64,000 nt of DNA from an uncultured Sutterella sp. (lineage in GTDB: Bacteria > Pseudomonadota > Gammaproteobacteria > Burkholderiales > Burkholderiaceae_F), in contig UQUR01000004.1 of assembly GCA_900544345.1 (NCBI GenBank), positions 62,001 through 126,000 on the forward strand, written 5' to 3'. Both the position numbers and the translations under genes were made by a program. This document shows positions 8,796-17,536 of the stretch, piece by piece. Under the pieces are notes generated by a model that saw nothing but the letters and a program-made list of their open reading frames with translations, made no database searches and was not told the DNA's origin. Position 1 is the stretch's first letter; the number at the start of each line of letters is the position of its first letter.

Positions 8796-8999
8796 CAAGT
8801 GAACTTTTCGGACTGCCTATTATGGACGAATTTAGGGAAAAATGCATTAAAAAGATTGAAGCGGTTGTTTTTTCTGAAAAAATAGTTGAAAAAATGTTTC
8901 CTGATATCTTGTTTTTGCATTAAAATGCGGTTCGTTTTTGTATGTAACAAAACGATTTTTTCTTTTTTATAACGTGCTGATTTTCAGGCACAAGGAACT

Positions 9000-9266
9000 A
9001 TGGCAAAAGAAGATTTAATTGAAATGAGCGGCGTGGTGCTTGAAGTTTTGCCTGACGCCCGCTATCGCGTAAAACTTGATAATGGTCATGAATTAGTTGC
9101 TTATACGAATGGCAAGATGCGTAAGCACCATATTCGTATTTTGGCTGGTGACAAAGTTTCTTTGGAATTGTCTCCCTATGATTTGACTAAGGGACGTATT
9201 ACTTTCCGTCACATTGAAGGTCGTCCTGCAGCTGCTCCGGCCTCAAATACCAGCCGTCGTCGTTAA
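9000..9266 (+). CDS. infA: Translation initiation factor IF-1 (extended form)
   Basis: An 88-residue S1/OB-fold protein that binds the ribosomal A site during initiation with IF-2 and IF-3. The core is typical: KEDLIEMSGVVLEVLP, then NGHELVAYTNGKMRKH, then DLTKGRITFRH. It carries about 16 extra C-terminal residues rich in Ala, Pro and Arg (AAAPASNTSRRR) compared with the 72-residue E. coli protein. Long IF-1 forms of this kind are known in Burkholderiales. The start has AAGGA six bases upstream. The gene is single and followed by its own terminator. Confidence 0.96.
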   Translation: MAKEDLIEMSGVVLEVLPDARYRVKLDNGHELVAYTNGKMRKHHIRILAGDKVSLELSPYDLTKGRITFRHIEGRPAAAPASNTSRRR

Positions 9267-9294
9267 TTTGTAGTCTATACGGCTTATTGTCTTT

Positions 9295-9328
9295 AGGACG
9301 CCTAATCGTATTGGGCGTCCTTTGTTTG
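9295..9328 (+). terminator. Terminator after infA
   Basis: 12-bp stem AGGACGCCTAAT / ATTGGGCGTCCT with one G-U pair and loop CGT, then TTGTTTG. Confidence 0.8.
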
Positions 9329-9372
9329 CGTGTACAATCATCGCAACAATCTCATAATCGGAATCATTCATC

Positions 9373-10527
9373 ATGGAATTTGAACTTTGGTATTTGATTG
9401 TCGTGCCTTTGCTTTTTATAGCTGGCTGGTGGTTCAGAGGCTTGGATCAGAGGCAGCGTGAGCAAGAACAAAGGCCCGGGACTTACTATAAGGGAATTAA
9501 TTTACTGTTGAATGATCAGCCTGATAAAGCAATTGACGCCTTTATCGAAGTTGTAAAGCTGGATCCTGAGACAATTGAACTGCACCACGCTCTTGGCAAT
9601 TTATTTAGCCGTCGTGGCGAATTTGATCGTGCCGTGCGTATCCACAATCATCTTTTGAATCGCGAGGACTTGCCCTCTCATGAGCGCTCTCTGGCCTTGT
9701 TTGAATTGGGAAATGACTATCTTAAAGCGGGTATTTATGATCGAGCAGAGGAAAGTTTCCAGCGTCTTTTGAAGGAACCAGAATATCGGTTGAATGCAAT
9801 GCGTTCGCTTTTAAAGATTTATTGCACTGAGAAAGAGTGGAATAAAGCGATAGAGGTTGCCAACACGTTGGAAAAACAAGCCGGTGAAAATCATCAGGTT
9901 GAAATGGGGCATTTCCATTGTGAATTAGCAGCTTTAGAAATGCGTGCTAAGCATTTTGATCAAGCAAAACTCGAGCTAGAAAAAGCACTACAGGTTGATA
10001 GAAAGAGTGTTCGAGCTTTGATTATGTTGGGAAATTTGTCAATGCTCAACAATGATCCGAATGCTGCTTTGAAGTACTGGGCTCAAGTTGAAAAAGTCTC
10101 TCCTGAACATCTTACACTGGTGATGGTACAGATCGCTCAAGCCTATGAGGCAATCGGCCAGCACGATCAGGCGATGAATTTAATTAATCGGGCTTTGGAA
10201 GATCACAGTAGTGTGGAAACATTATCTATTGCATTAGATCTGATCATTAAAAGTGAAGGTGAAAAGGCTGCAGAAAAATTCCTCAAAGAGGAGCTAGAGC
10301 GGCGCCCGACTTTGTGGGCTTATGAAAAATTATCCGAACTTAGACTTAAGGCTAATCCGGATGATTCTGAGCTAGAGCTTTTGACAGGACTTTTGAAACC
10401 TTATGTCAGTCGTCCTGGGCGTTATCGTTGCTCTCATTGCGGCTTTAAAGCCAAGGGATTCCAATGGCTTTGTCCGGGTTGCTCTTCTTGGGGCAGTTAT
10501 TCACCAAAGCGAGAAGAAGAGCAATAG
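9373..10527 (+). CDS. lapB: Lipopolysaccharide assembly protein B
   Basis: A 384-residue inner-membrane-anchored TPR protein (YciM). In the family it works with FtsH to control LpxC levels and coordinates LPS assembly. An N-terminal membrane helix (residues about 4-20) is followed by RGLDQRQ and roughly nine TPR-like repeats. A C-terminal rubredoxin-like metal site has two CxxC pairs (CSHCGFKAKGFQ and LCPGC). The ATG at 9373 has only a weak ribosome site. In many proteobacteria lapB is preceded by lapA; here infA with its own terminator lies upstream and no lapA is seen. Confidence 0.93.
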   Translation: MEFELWYLIVVPLLFIAGWWFRGLDQRQREQEQRPGTYYKGINLLLNDQPDKAIDAFIEVVKLDPETIELHHALGNLFSRRGEFDRAVRIHNHLLNREDLPSHERSLALFELGNDYLKAGIYDRAEESFQRLLKEPEYRLNAMRSLLKIYCTEKEWNKAIEVANTLEKQAGENHQVEMGHFHCELAALEMRAKHFDQAKLELEKALQVDRKSVRALIMLGNLSMLNNDPNAALKYWAQVEKVSPEHLTLVMVQIAQAYEAIGQHDQAMNLINRALEDHSSVETLSIALDLIIKSEGEKAAEKFLKEELERRPTLWAYEKLSELRLKANPDDSELELLTGLLKPYVSRPGRYRCSHCGFKAKGFQWLCPGCSSWGSYSPKREEEQ

Positions 10528-10530
10528 AGC

Positions 10531-10570
10531 AAAAAAAGTCGAAAAGGATTTAATCTTTTCGGCTTTTTTT
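10531..10570. terminator. Terminator after lapB
   Basis: Arms AAAAAAAGTCGAAAAG (10531-10546) and CTTTTCGGCTTTTTTT (10555-10570). The A- and T-rich flanks make it potentially bidirectional. Confidence 0.85.
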
Positions 10571-10671
10571 GTAAATGTTTACATTTTTGAAGGCTATTGC
10601 CAATACTCTTTACAGTAACTTTGCGTACACTAGAGTTTCGTGTTATTGCCTTTATAGACTAGGAAATCTCA

Positions 10672-11565
10672 ATGTTTAAACGAATCGGTTTATTCATCTT
10701 GACTAACTTGGCCATTTTGGTGATGCTGTCCATCATTTTGAATTTGGTGAGTTGGTTTTTTGGTGTTGACTTCTCCCAGATTGCTGGGGCCAATCAAAGC
10801 TATATTTCGCTTTTGATTTTTGCTGCAGTTATTGGATTTTCAGGTTCACTCATCAGTCTTGCAATGAGTAAAACCATTGCTAAAAATTCCATGGGAGTTC
10901 AGATGATTGATGTTGAACGCCCTCGTAATGAAGTTGAGCGTTGGCTGGTTGAAACAGTTGCTAAATTAGCTGAAATTAAGGGCGTTACAATGCCTGAGGT
11001 CGGAATTTATCATGGTGAGCCCAATGCTTTTGCAACGGGCCCCTCCAAAAATAATTCGCTCGTAGCAGTCTCCGATGGTCTTCTTGCAAGTATGAATAAA
11101 GAAGAGGTGGAAGCGGTACTCGGTCATGAAATGAGTCACGTTGCCAACGGCGACATGGTCACCATGACTTTAATGCAAGGTGTCATCAACACGTTTGTCG
11201 TTTTTCTTTCTCGAGTCATTGGCAATATTGTGGATCGAGGCATTTTACGTAATGAAAGTGATGCGCCGGGAGCTGGATACTACATCACAAGTTTGGTACT
11301 TGATATGGTGTTAGGTCTTTTGGGTTCGATGTTAGTGGCTGCTTTTTCTCGTTATCGTGAATATCGAGCAGATGCCGGTGCAGCCCAGGCATTGGGTTCT
11401 CCCGTTCCTATGATTAATGCACTGGCTCGCCTAGGTGGCCAGACGCCGTCAGAGTTGCCGGGAAATGTGAAGGGTTTTGGTATTAGCGGTGGAATGGGGT
11501 CATTGTTTGCTTCTCATCCCCCAATAGAAGCTCGAATTAAAGCTCTTCGGGAACTCCAGAGCTAA
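10672..11565 (+). CDS. htpX: Membrane zinc metalloprotease HtpX
   Basis: A 297-residue M48 protease of the inner membrane that degrades damaged membrane proteins, often together with FtsH. Two N-terminal membrane segments (residues 5-30 and 44-68) precede the zinc motif HEMSH at 152-156. Two further hydrophobic stretches (about 165-185 and 200-225) and the third zinc ligand region YREYRADAGAA follow. AGGAAATCTCA precedes the ATG at 10672. In other bacteria htpX responds to envelope stress (Cpx) or heat shock; no operator is evident here. A terminator follows 21 bases after the stop. Confidence 0.95.
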   Translation: MFKRIGLFILTNLAILVMLSIILNLVSWFFGVDFSQIAGANQSYISLLIFAAVIGFSGSLISLAMSKTIAKNSMGVQMIDVERPRNEVERWLVETVAKLAEIKGVTMPEVGIYHGEPNAFATGPSKNNSLVAVSDGLLASMNKEEVEAVLGHEMSHVANGDMVTMTLMQGVINTFVVFLSRVIGNIVDRGILRNESDAPGAGYYITSLVLDMVLGLLGSMLVAAFSRYREYRADAGAAQALGSPVPMINALARLGGQTPSELPGNVKGFGISGGMGSLFASHPPIEARIKALRELQS

Positions 11566-11586
11566 CTGAGAAAGAAGGATTTCTCT

Positions 11587-11618
11587 AAGCCTACTGAGTC
11601 ATTAGTAGGCTTTTTTTT
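11587..11618 (+). terminator. Terminator after htpX
   Basis: AAGCCTACT / AGTAGGCTT arms followed by a run of eight Ts. Confidence 0.85.
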
Positions 11619-11735
11619 CGCACATTTTGTTAATTTATTGAGCCCAACAAAAAGATAGTCAGGCACCAACCGATACCGTATAAAAGATTTCAAACTGTTT
11701 TGAGGGTGCTTAGGTAAGAAAGAACTAAAGATAGT

Positions 11736-11782
11736 AAAAAAAAGAATGGAATTAATGAAATTGAGATTTCTTAAACCATTCT
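11736..11782 (-). terminator. Terminator of the Pro-Arg-His tRNA cluster
   Basis: Read on the minus strand: AGAATGG ... CCATTCT with an inner GAAAT/ATTTC stem, followed by TTTTTTTT. It lies about 37 bases beyond tRNA-His. Confidence 0.7.
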
Positions 11783-11818
11783 GATGATTTGGGAAGATGA
11801 GTTGAGTCAGGGATTTGA

Positions 11819-11895
11819 TGGGGTGGGAAATGGGACTCGAACCCACGACAACCGGAATCACAATCCGGGACTCTACCAACTGAGCTATTCCCACC
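11819..11895 (-). tRNA. tRNA-His (GTG)
   Basis: Cloverleaf with acceptor GTGGGAA/TTCCCAC plus the extra G at -1 opposite C73, which is the tRNA-His identity mark. The anticodon stem CCGGA/TCCGG encloses GTG, and CCA is encoded. Last of a three-tRNA minus-strand cluster. Confidence 0.97.
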
Positions 11896-11905
11896 ATCAA
11901 ATTTA

Positions 11906-11982
11906 TGGCCCGCCCGACAGGATTCGAACCTGTGACCCTCGGCTTAGAAGGCCGATGCTCTATCCAGCTGAGCTACGGGCGG
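11906..11982 (-). tRNA. tRNA-Arg (TCT)
   Basis: Acceptor CCGCCCG/CGGGCGG, D arm AGCTCAGCTGGATAGAGC, anticodon TCT between CGGCC-type stem arms, T loop GTTCGAATCC, encoded CCA. Eleven-base gap to tRNA-His. Confidence 0.96.
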
Positions 11983-12001
11983 CTCGACGACTGTCGAAAC
12001 G

Positions 12002-12078
12002 TGGTCGGGGCGAAGGGATTCGAACCCCCGACATCCTGCTCCCAAAGCAGGCGCGCTACCGGACTGCGCTACGCCCCG
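12002..12078 (-). tRNA. tRNA-Pro (TGG)
   Basis: Acceptor CGGGGCG/CGCCCCG, D arm AGCGCAGTCCGGTAGCGC, anticodon stem CCTGC/GCAGG around TTTGGGA (anticodon TGG), encoded CCA. First gene of the cluster in transcription order. Confidence 0.97.
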
Positions 12079-12190
12079 CCTCAAGTGCGAATCAGCATTA
12101 TGCAGGAAAAAAATTGGAAACGCAATAGCTGTTGGAAAAAATAAGATAAAATCGTCCGATATTTGTCTTTCCTGTAATTAGGAGAAAATT

Positions 12191-13027
12191 GTGAAGTGGT
12201 CTTGTGCTGGGCGGGATTTGGATCTTTCTACCCCATTGATTATGGGGATTGTCAATGTCACACCGGATTCTTTTTCAGATGGTGGAGAACACGCCAGTTG
12301 TGAGCAAGCAATTGAATTTGGACTGAAGCTGCTCGATGATGGCGCCGATATTTTGGATATCGGCGGGGAGTCGACAAGACCCGGTGCGGCAGAGGTGAGT
12401 GCGCAGGAGGAAATAGATCGAATAGTTCCGGTTGTAGAAGCACTGTCTAAAGGCGGTGCCGTTGTTTCTGTGGATACAAGCAAGGCAGAAGTCATAAAGG
12501 AATCAATACGCGCCGGAGCTCATATTATCAACGATGTACGTGCTCTTCAGGAGCCGGGAGCGATGGAAGCGGTGGCTGACTCTGATCTTGGCGTTTGTCT
12601 CATGCATATGCAAGGAGATCCCAAGACCATGCAGAATCGACCGCACTATGAAAACATTCTTCAAGAGGTTAAAGAGTTTTTGCTTCATCGAGCTCATTGT
12701 TCAGAGATAGCTGGAATCGATCGTCACCGCATTTGCTTGGACTATGGATTCGGTTTTGGGAAAACTGTTGAGCAAAATTTTCAGCTCTTAGCCCATACAA
12801 AAGAATTCGCTCGTTTGCCCTATCCAATTTTGGTTGGTTTATCAAGAAAATCTAGTTTAGGAGCCGTCACAGGACGCAATGTACATGAAAGAGTTGTATC
12901 GTCAGTGACCGGGGCGCTGCTGGCAGTTCAAGCAGGAGCGTCCATTGTGCGAGTTCACGATGTGGCAGCTACGCGAGATGCGTTTAAAATTTGGCGAATG
13001 ACCGTCAGTCAAACTCAAAAGGATTAG
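12191..13027 (+). CDS. folP: Dihydropteroate synthase
   Basis: Folate synthesis enzyme joining p-aminobenzoate to hydroxymethyl-dihydropterin pyrophosphate; it is the sulfonamide target. The 278-residue TIM barrel shows IMGIVNVTPDSFSDGG near the N-terminus, DIGGESTRPGA, and SRKSSLG followed by the C-terminal RVHDV motif. The start is GTG at 12191, with GGAGAAAATT immediately upstream. glmM follows after four bases, the same folP-glmM order as in many proteobacteria, so the two are one operon. Confidence 0.96.
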   Translation: MKWSCAGRDLDLSTPLIMGIVNVTPDSFSDGGEHASCEQAIEFGLKLLDDGADILDIGGESTRPGAAEVSAQEEIDRIVPVVEALSKGGAVVSVDTSKAEVIKESIRAGAHIINDVRALQEPGAMEAVADSDLGVCLMHMQGDPKTMQNRPHYENILQEVKEFLLHRAHCSEIAGIDRHRICLDYGFGFGKTVEQNFQLLAHTKEFARLPYPILVGLSRKSSLGAVTGRNVHERVVSSVTGALLAVQAGASIVRVHDVAATRDAFKIWRMTVSQTQKD

Positions 13028-13031
13028 TGTT

Positions 13032-14366
13032 ATGACTCGAAAATATTTTGGAACCGATGGAGTGAGAGGTCGTGTAGGAGACACTCCGATTACTCCGGAC
13101 TTTGTTTTGAAATTGGGACAAGCGGCTGGCCGTGTACTCAGAAGGCACATTGATGGTCGTCGCCATGTTCGCGTCGTGATTGGTAAGGACACCCGTGTAT
13201 CAGGTTATATGCTTGAGGCGGCTTTGCAAGCCGGTTTCTCTAGTGCAGGAGTCGATGTGGTACTTTGCGGTCCTATTCCGACACCTGCAATCGCATATTT
13301 AACACGAGCTCAAAGAGCCGATGCCGGTGTGGTCATAAGCGCGAGTCACAATCCTTACGATGATAACGGCATTAAGTTTTTCTCAGAGTCAGGGGCAAAA
13401 TTACCTGACGAGGTTGAGTTGGAAATTGAGGCCGAGCTTGATAAAGGATTTTCTTGTGTAGAAAGCCGAGAACTTGGGAAAGCCTGGCGGCTTGAGGATG
13501 CCTCTGGGCGCTACATTGAATTTTGTAAATCTACGATTGACAGCAATGTTAATTTAAAGGGACTGCGCATTCTTGTAGATTGCGCCAATGGCGCTGCCTA
13601 TCATGTGGCGCCCTCGGTTTATCATGAATTGGGAGCCGATGTCTTTACTGTTGGGGATACACCTGACGGATTCAATATCAATGATGGGGTCGGTGCCACG
13701 CATACAGAATCACTGTCTAAAAAAGTGTTCGAACGTGGCTGTGATGTTGGAATTGCACTTGACGGAGATGCCGATCGACTAATCATGGCTGATGGGAACG
13801 GTCATGTTTATAACGGAGATGAGCTCCTTTATGTTATGGTAAGAGACCGCATGCTCAGAGAAAAGGTCAAAGGTGTGGTCGGCACCTTGATGACCAACTA
13901 TGCTTTAGAAAAGCGCTTTGAAGAGTTGGGCGTGGAATTTGTGCGTGCGAAGGTAGGAGATCGCTATGTGCTTGAACAACTAAAAGCGCGTGACGGTTGG
14001 ATTTTTGGTGGAGAAACTTCCGGTCATCTTCTAGTTTTAGATTGCCAAACAACTGGCGACGGAATTGTGAGCAGTCTACAGGTCTTAGCTGCTATGCGCC
14101 GTCAGGGTAAGACACTTGCTCAATTAACAGCTGATTTAAAGTTGCTGCCGCAAATTTTAATCAACAAGCGCATTGAGAAAGGTTTCGATTGGAAGAGCCA
14201 TGAACCGATGCAAAAAGCGCTTCAAGAGGCGCAACAGCAACTTCAAGGCAGAGGCAGAGTGCTGATCCGTCCCTCCGGCACAGAGCCTTTATTGCGAGTG
14301 ATGGTTGAAGCCGATGATAAGGCTTTAGCTCAGCAATTAGCTCAGTCAATTGCCGATACACTTTAA
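13032..14366 (+). CDS. glmM: Phosphoglucosamine mutase
   Basis: Interconverts glucosamine-6-phosphate and glucosamine-1-phosphate, supplying UDP-GlcNAc for peptidoglycan and LPS. It has 444 residues, as usual. The phosphoserine loop SASHNP places the catalytic Ser at residue 105. The metal loop DGDADR, the sugar-binding GGETSGH and the C-terminal phosphate site RPSGTEPLLRVM are all present. It is translationally close to folP (four-base gap). After the stop there is no classical terminator but a long inverted repeat within the following gap. Confidence 0.97.
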   Translation: MTRKYFGTDGVRGRVGDTPITPDFVLKLGQAAGRVLRRHIDGRRHVRVVIGKDTRVSGYMLEAALQAGFSSAGVDVVLCGPIPTPAIAYLTRAQRADAGVVISASHNPYDDNGIKFFSESGAKLPDEVELEIEAELDKGFSCVESRELGKAWRLEDASGRYIEFCKSTIDSNVNLKGLRILVDCANGAAYHVAPSVYHELGADVFTVGDTPDGFNINDGVGATHTESLSKKVFERGCDVGIALDGDADRLIMADGNGHVYNGDELLYVMVRDRMLREKVKGVVGTLMTNYALEKRFEELGVEFVRAKVGDRYVLEQLKARDGWIFGGETSGHLLVLDCQTTGDGIVSSLQVLAAMRRQGKTLAQLTADLKLLPQILINKRIEKGFDWKSHEPMQKALQEAQQQLQGRGRVLIRPSGTEPLLRVMVEADDKALAQQLAQSIADTL

Positions 14367-14772
14367 ATATTCCCTCAAAATTTCAACTGCCAATTGAAGA
14401 GGCAGACTCACTTCGGAAGTTGATAACCATGGCTTTATGAGGTTTAAACCTCATAAAGCGAATGGTTCATCATTTATATCCAAGTTCGACAAAGAGTCTA
14501 AAGCGATCGTTTTAGATTAGTTCAATCGTCTCTCACGGTCGGTTCAGACTACAAGCCGATCTTGAAGGCAAGCAAAAGCTTAACTTCTCAATCAAGTACA
14601 CAGTACGACTCAAAAAAGCCTAATTATCAAAGCTCAAAAATAAGTTTAACGCCTTAAGCAACCTTGCGGAGAACATTCAAAATTAGATAAAAAAATGATA
14701 GTACTGGGGGAAACCCTAGATCTATAATCAATCGCATCACTTCAACAATCGGGAATAAGCAGAGAGGTGAGT
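14367..14772. other. Gap after glmM with a long palindrome
   Basis: No coding frame is supported. The main structure is a perfect 26-bp palindrome CTTTATGAGGTTT/AAACCTCATAAAG at 14433-14458, nested in outer arms AACCAT (14425-14430) and ATGGTT (14462-14467). A second near-palindrome TCTAAAGCGATCGTTTTAGA is found at about 14498-14517. No U-tract follows either. The rest of the gap must hold the promoter of the following operon, which I cannot place with confidence. Confidence 0.5.
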
Positions 14773-15735
14773 ATGGCGATAAAAGTGCGTTTGCAAACTC
14801 GAGATTGGGATTTTTGGACTCCCATTCTTTTAGGGGACATCAAGAGTAGTGAGGTTGATTTAGAGCTTACTCGTGTGCAGTCCTTAAACGATGATTTTGC
14901 TTTAGAAAATGACTGTGAAGCATCGGAGATGAGTTTGTCACGCTATGCCATGAAGCGAGACCGTGGTGATGATGCAAATTTGATCGGTATTCCCTTTTTT
15001 ATCATGCGGGGATTTCGAAATCGTTGCATCTTGACGCTTAAAGATTCTCCCATCAAAAAACTTCAAGAACTTAAAGGCAAACGCATTGGTCTATCGGGCT
15101 GGCAAGATAGTGGCAATACGTGGACGAGAGCCTTACTACTTGAGGCTGGAGTTCCCATTGACTCTATTGAATGGACCTTATCGAGAATGACTGAGCACGA
15201 TGCAGTTGATTTTCATCGCGCAGATGCTTTCGTAGATGGCAAGACTATCTTTCAAGACCCGGAAGAAACGCCATTAGTACAGTTATTGAAAGATCACAAA
15301 ATCGATGCGATTTTCCAAGCCTTCATGCCTTCAGGCTTTTACGATAAGGGCTATGGGCTGCGTCAGCTTCAACCAGATTTTGTGCAAGAGGAAATCAGCT
15401 GGTTTGGGCGCTGGGGATTTGTACCAGGTATTCATCTTTTAGCGATGAAGGCTGACTTTGTGAATGCTCACCCTGGAGTACCTCGTCATTTAGTCAACTT
15501 GTTGCGGGCTTCGGAAGATATGTGGTTAGCCAAAAGAAGGAAGTACTTCGAAACAACGCCTTGGGTGATCGCAGATTTGCTCAGAATGTCCCAAGTGTTT
15601 ACTGCCGATTGGAATCCGGTTGGATTGGAGGCAAATCGCAAGATGATTAACGAGTTTGCTTATCAACAATTTGCGCAAAAACTCACCTCAACGCAGCACG
15701 ATGCTGATTTTCTTTTCCCCAATCAAGTTCTCTAA
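14773..15735 (+). CDS. 4,5-dihydroxyphthalate decarboxylase-like protein (periplasmic-binding-protein fold, no signal peptide)
   Basis: A 320-residue protein with the type 2 periplasmic-binding fold but no export signal, so probably cytoplasmic. Its pattern resembles the 4,5-dihydroxyphthalate decarboxylase group: ending of lobe 1 GIPFFIMRGFRN, then LKGKRIGLSGWQDSGNTWTR, IDAIFQAFMPSGFY and WGFVPGIHLLAMK. True members decarboxylate aromatic acids, but the family is broad and the substrate here is unknown. The ATG at 14773 has AGAGAGG five bases upstream. It is the first gene of an apparent five-gene operon with an amidase and an amino acid ABC transporter, spacing 14 bases to the next gene. 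That suggests an intracellular step acting on the imported compound. Confidence 0.7.
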   Translation: MAIKVRLQTRDWDFWTPILLGDIKSSEVDLELTRVQSLNDDFALENDCEASEMSLSRYAMKRDRGDDANLIGIPFFIMRGFRNRCILTLKDSPIKKLQELKGKRIGLSGWQDSGNTWTRALLLEAGVPIDSIEWTLSRMTEHDAVDFHRADAFVDGKTIFQDPEETPLVQLLKDHKIDAIFQAFMPSGFYDKGYGLRQLQPDFVQEEISWFGRWGFVPGIHLLAMKADFVNAHPGVPRHLVNLLRASEDMWLAKRRKYFETTPWVIADLLRMSQVFTADWNPVGLEANRKMINEFAYQQFAQKLTSTQHDADFLFPNQVL

Positions 15736-15749
15736 GGCAAGCGAGGAAT

Positions 15750-16562
15750 ATGGCAGAAAATTTTAAAGTCGCTTTGGCGCAGATAATGGTAACCGATAAT
15801 GGATACGATAACTTGCGCTTATGTGAACAATATATGCAAAGAGCGCATGATGAAGGAGCACGCTTGGTTCTTTTCCCGGAAGGAATCATTGCCAGAAATC
15901 CAACGGTAGCCGGTTGGACAAAAAATCATGCACAACCTTTAGATGGCCCGTTTGTGAGTGGGTTGGTAAAAGCTTCGGAAAAATTTCGCCTTGCCGTTTC
16001 ATGTACCGTGCACACACCTTCGGAGAATTACCCTGACAAGGTGTTCAATGTTCATATTGTGGCCGATCAAGGGAGGTTAATTGCGCAGTATCGTAAATTG
16101 CATCTTTATGATGCCTTTAACGATAAAGAAAGCGATGACGTTGTTGCAGGTACCGATGTTCCCCCCATTATTGAAATCGACGGTTGGCACTTTGGTTTGA
16201 TGACTTGTTATGACTTGCGTTTCCCTGAACTTGCCCGACGACTTGTATTAGATGGTGCAGAAGCGATTTTAGTGCCTGCGGCTTGGGTGAGGGGACCACT
16301 TAAGGAGTCGCACTGGAACATCTTAGTTCGAGCCAGAGCACTCGAAAATACAGCCTACGTGGTAGCAGTTTCTGAAGTGTCCGTTAGAAATATTGGATGC
16401 TCCATGCTAGTTGATCCACTTGGAGTGCCCATTGCTCAAGCAGGCAGCTCTGAGGAATTAATCTGTGGTGTCATGAAAAAATCTGTTTTACAAGAGACGA
16501 GACAAACTCTCCCTGTTTTGCAAAATAGGCGTTTTTCGCGACCAGAACTCACTATTGAGTAG
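15750..16562 (+). CDS. Carbon-nitrogen hydrolase (nitrilase superfamily amidase)
   Basis: A 270-residue nitrilase-fold amidase. The catalytic triad is Glu44 (LVLFPEG), Lys116 (QYRKLHLYD) and Cys153 (GLMTCYDLRFPELARR). The CYDLRFPEL form resembles the Nit1/deaminated-glutathione amidase and omega-amidase branch rather than true nitrilases. The start ATG at 15750 follows GCGAGGAAT. It sits 14 bases behind the decarboxylase-like gene and 48 bases before the ABC binding protein, so it probably hydrolyses an amide bond in the compound brought in by this transporter (inference). Confidence 0.88.
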   Translation: MAENFKVALAQIMVTDNGYDNLRLCEQYMQRAHDEGARLVLFPEGIIARNPTVAGWTKNHAQPLDGPFVSGLVKASEKFRLAVSCTVHTPSENYPDKVFNVHIVADQGRLIAQYRKLHLYDAFNDKESDDVVAGTDVPPIIEIDGWHFGLMTCYDLRFPELARRLVLDGAEAILVPAAWVRGPLKESHWNILVRARALENTAYVVAVSEVSVRNIGCSMLVDPLGVPIAQAGSSEELICGVMKKSVLQETRQTLPVLQNRRFSRPELTIE

Positions 16563-16610
16563 CTATCTCACTGTTCATCGTTAATACAACGAGATTAGGA
16601 AAGGAAGAAA

Positions 16611-17486
16611 ATGAAAAAATTACTATTGAGCTTGTTCTTGGGTAGCTTGATGAGTATGACCCTTGCCGCAGAGATCCCTCAACAACAATTTAACCAATCA
16701 CTTTACGATCAGCTACCCGATTCAGTTAAAAAGGCCGGAGTGATACGCAATGTTCTTGATGGATCATTCCCGCCGTACTATTCAGTCACGCCTGATAAAA
16801 AAATCACTGGAGCAATGGCTGACTTTGCGCAAGCACTTTCCGAGGTGTTGGGCGTGAAAATCGAACATACCGTGATTCCCACCTTATCGGCTAATTTGAT
16901 GGGCATACAAGCTGGTCGCTATGACATTTCGATCGGACCGGTTGGAGACTATCCTAATCGTGAGGTGAAAAACGATTTTGTCGATTACGTTCAAGAGTAT
17001 GTAATTTTTGCCGTTCAAAAGGGTAATCCTCAAAAAATTAATGGCTTGGAAGATGTCTGTGGCAAGAAAATCTCTGTTACGGCAGGCGGTTCAGCTGAAG
17101 CGGTGATTAAGAAGGCCTCTGAAGAGTGTGTCAAAGCGAAAAAGCCTGCAGTTAATGTGTTGACTTTTGACTCGCAAACAACGTCCGCTTTAGCCGTTCG
17201 ATCAGGGCGCGCTGATGCGTTCTTTTCTTCACAAGCCCCGCTTTCATACTTTGTGTCTTTGAATAAAGACAAAATGGAGTTGGCTGCGGTTGGTAAACAT
17301 AACGGTTTCGGAGAGATTTACCAAGGCGCTGTGTTGGCCAAAGACTCTCCCTTGACCTCGGTAATAGTGGCTGCGTTTCAACAGCTTTTTGATAACGGCA
17401 CTTACCAAGCCATCATGGATAAATACAACTTGCACTACAACGTGATTGATAAACCTGGGAAGAATTTAGCTACCGATAAGCGTTAA
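16611..17486 (+). CDS. Amino acid ABC transporter substrate-binding protein
   Basis: A 291-residue periplasmic binding protein of the polar amino acid family (SBP family 3). The Sec signal peptide is MKKLLLSLFLGSLMSMTLAA with cleavage near residue 20. The usual features follow: GVIRNVLDGSFPPYYSV, an AMADFAQALSEVLG helix and the lobe-2 GKKISVTAGGSAE. AGGAAAGGAAGAAA gives a strong ribosome site before the ATG at 16611. A hairpin follows the gene and precedes the permease, an arrangement known to raise binding-protein expression over the membrane parts. The ligand is not predictable. Confidence 0.92.
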   Translation: MKKLLLSLFLGSLMSMTLAAEIPQQQFNQSLYDQLPDSVKKAGVIRNVLDGSFPPYYSVTPDKKITGAMADFAQALSEVLGVKIEHTVIPTLSANLMGIQAGRYDISIGPVGDYPNREVKNDFVDYVQEYVIFAVQKGNPQKINGLEDVCGKKISVTAGGSAEAVIKKASEECVKAKKPAVNVLTFDSQTTSALAVRSGRADAFFSSQAPLSYFVSLNKDKMELAAVGKHNGFGEIYQGAVLAKDSPLTSVIVAAFQQLFDNGTYQAIMDKYNLHYNVIDKPGKNLATDKR

Positions 17487-17495
17487 CGAACTTGT

Positions 17496-17525
17496 GGGAT
17501 GGCATGCTTGGAGCATGCCGCCCCA
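17496..17525 (+). repeat. Hairpin between binding-protein and permease genes
   Basis: GGCATGCT, loop TGG, AGCATGCC, extended by flanking GGG/CCC. No U-tract. Probably protects the upstream message or reduces read-through, giving more binding protein than permease (inference from position, as in malE-malF type operons). Confidence 0.6.
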
Positions 17526-17536
17526 AACAATAAGCT

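Noticed and set aside
8711..8950. Open frames over and before tmRNA
   Set aside because: They overlap the conserved tmRNA sequence and its promoter region; no protein support.
11784..12144. Open frames across the tRNA-His/Arg/Pro cluster
   Set aside because: They translate tRNA genes; such frames are a known source of false small proteins (for example GFEPVTLGLEGRC-like peptides).
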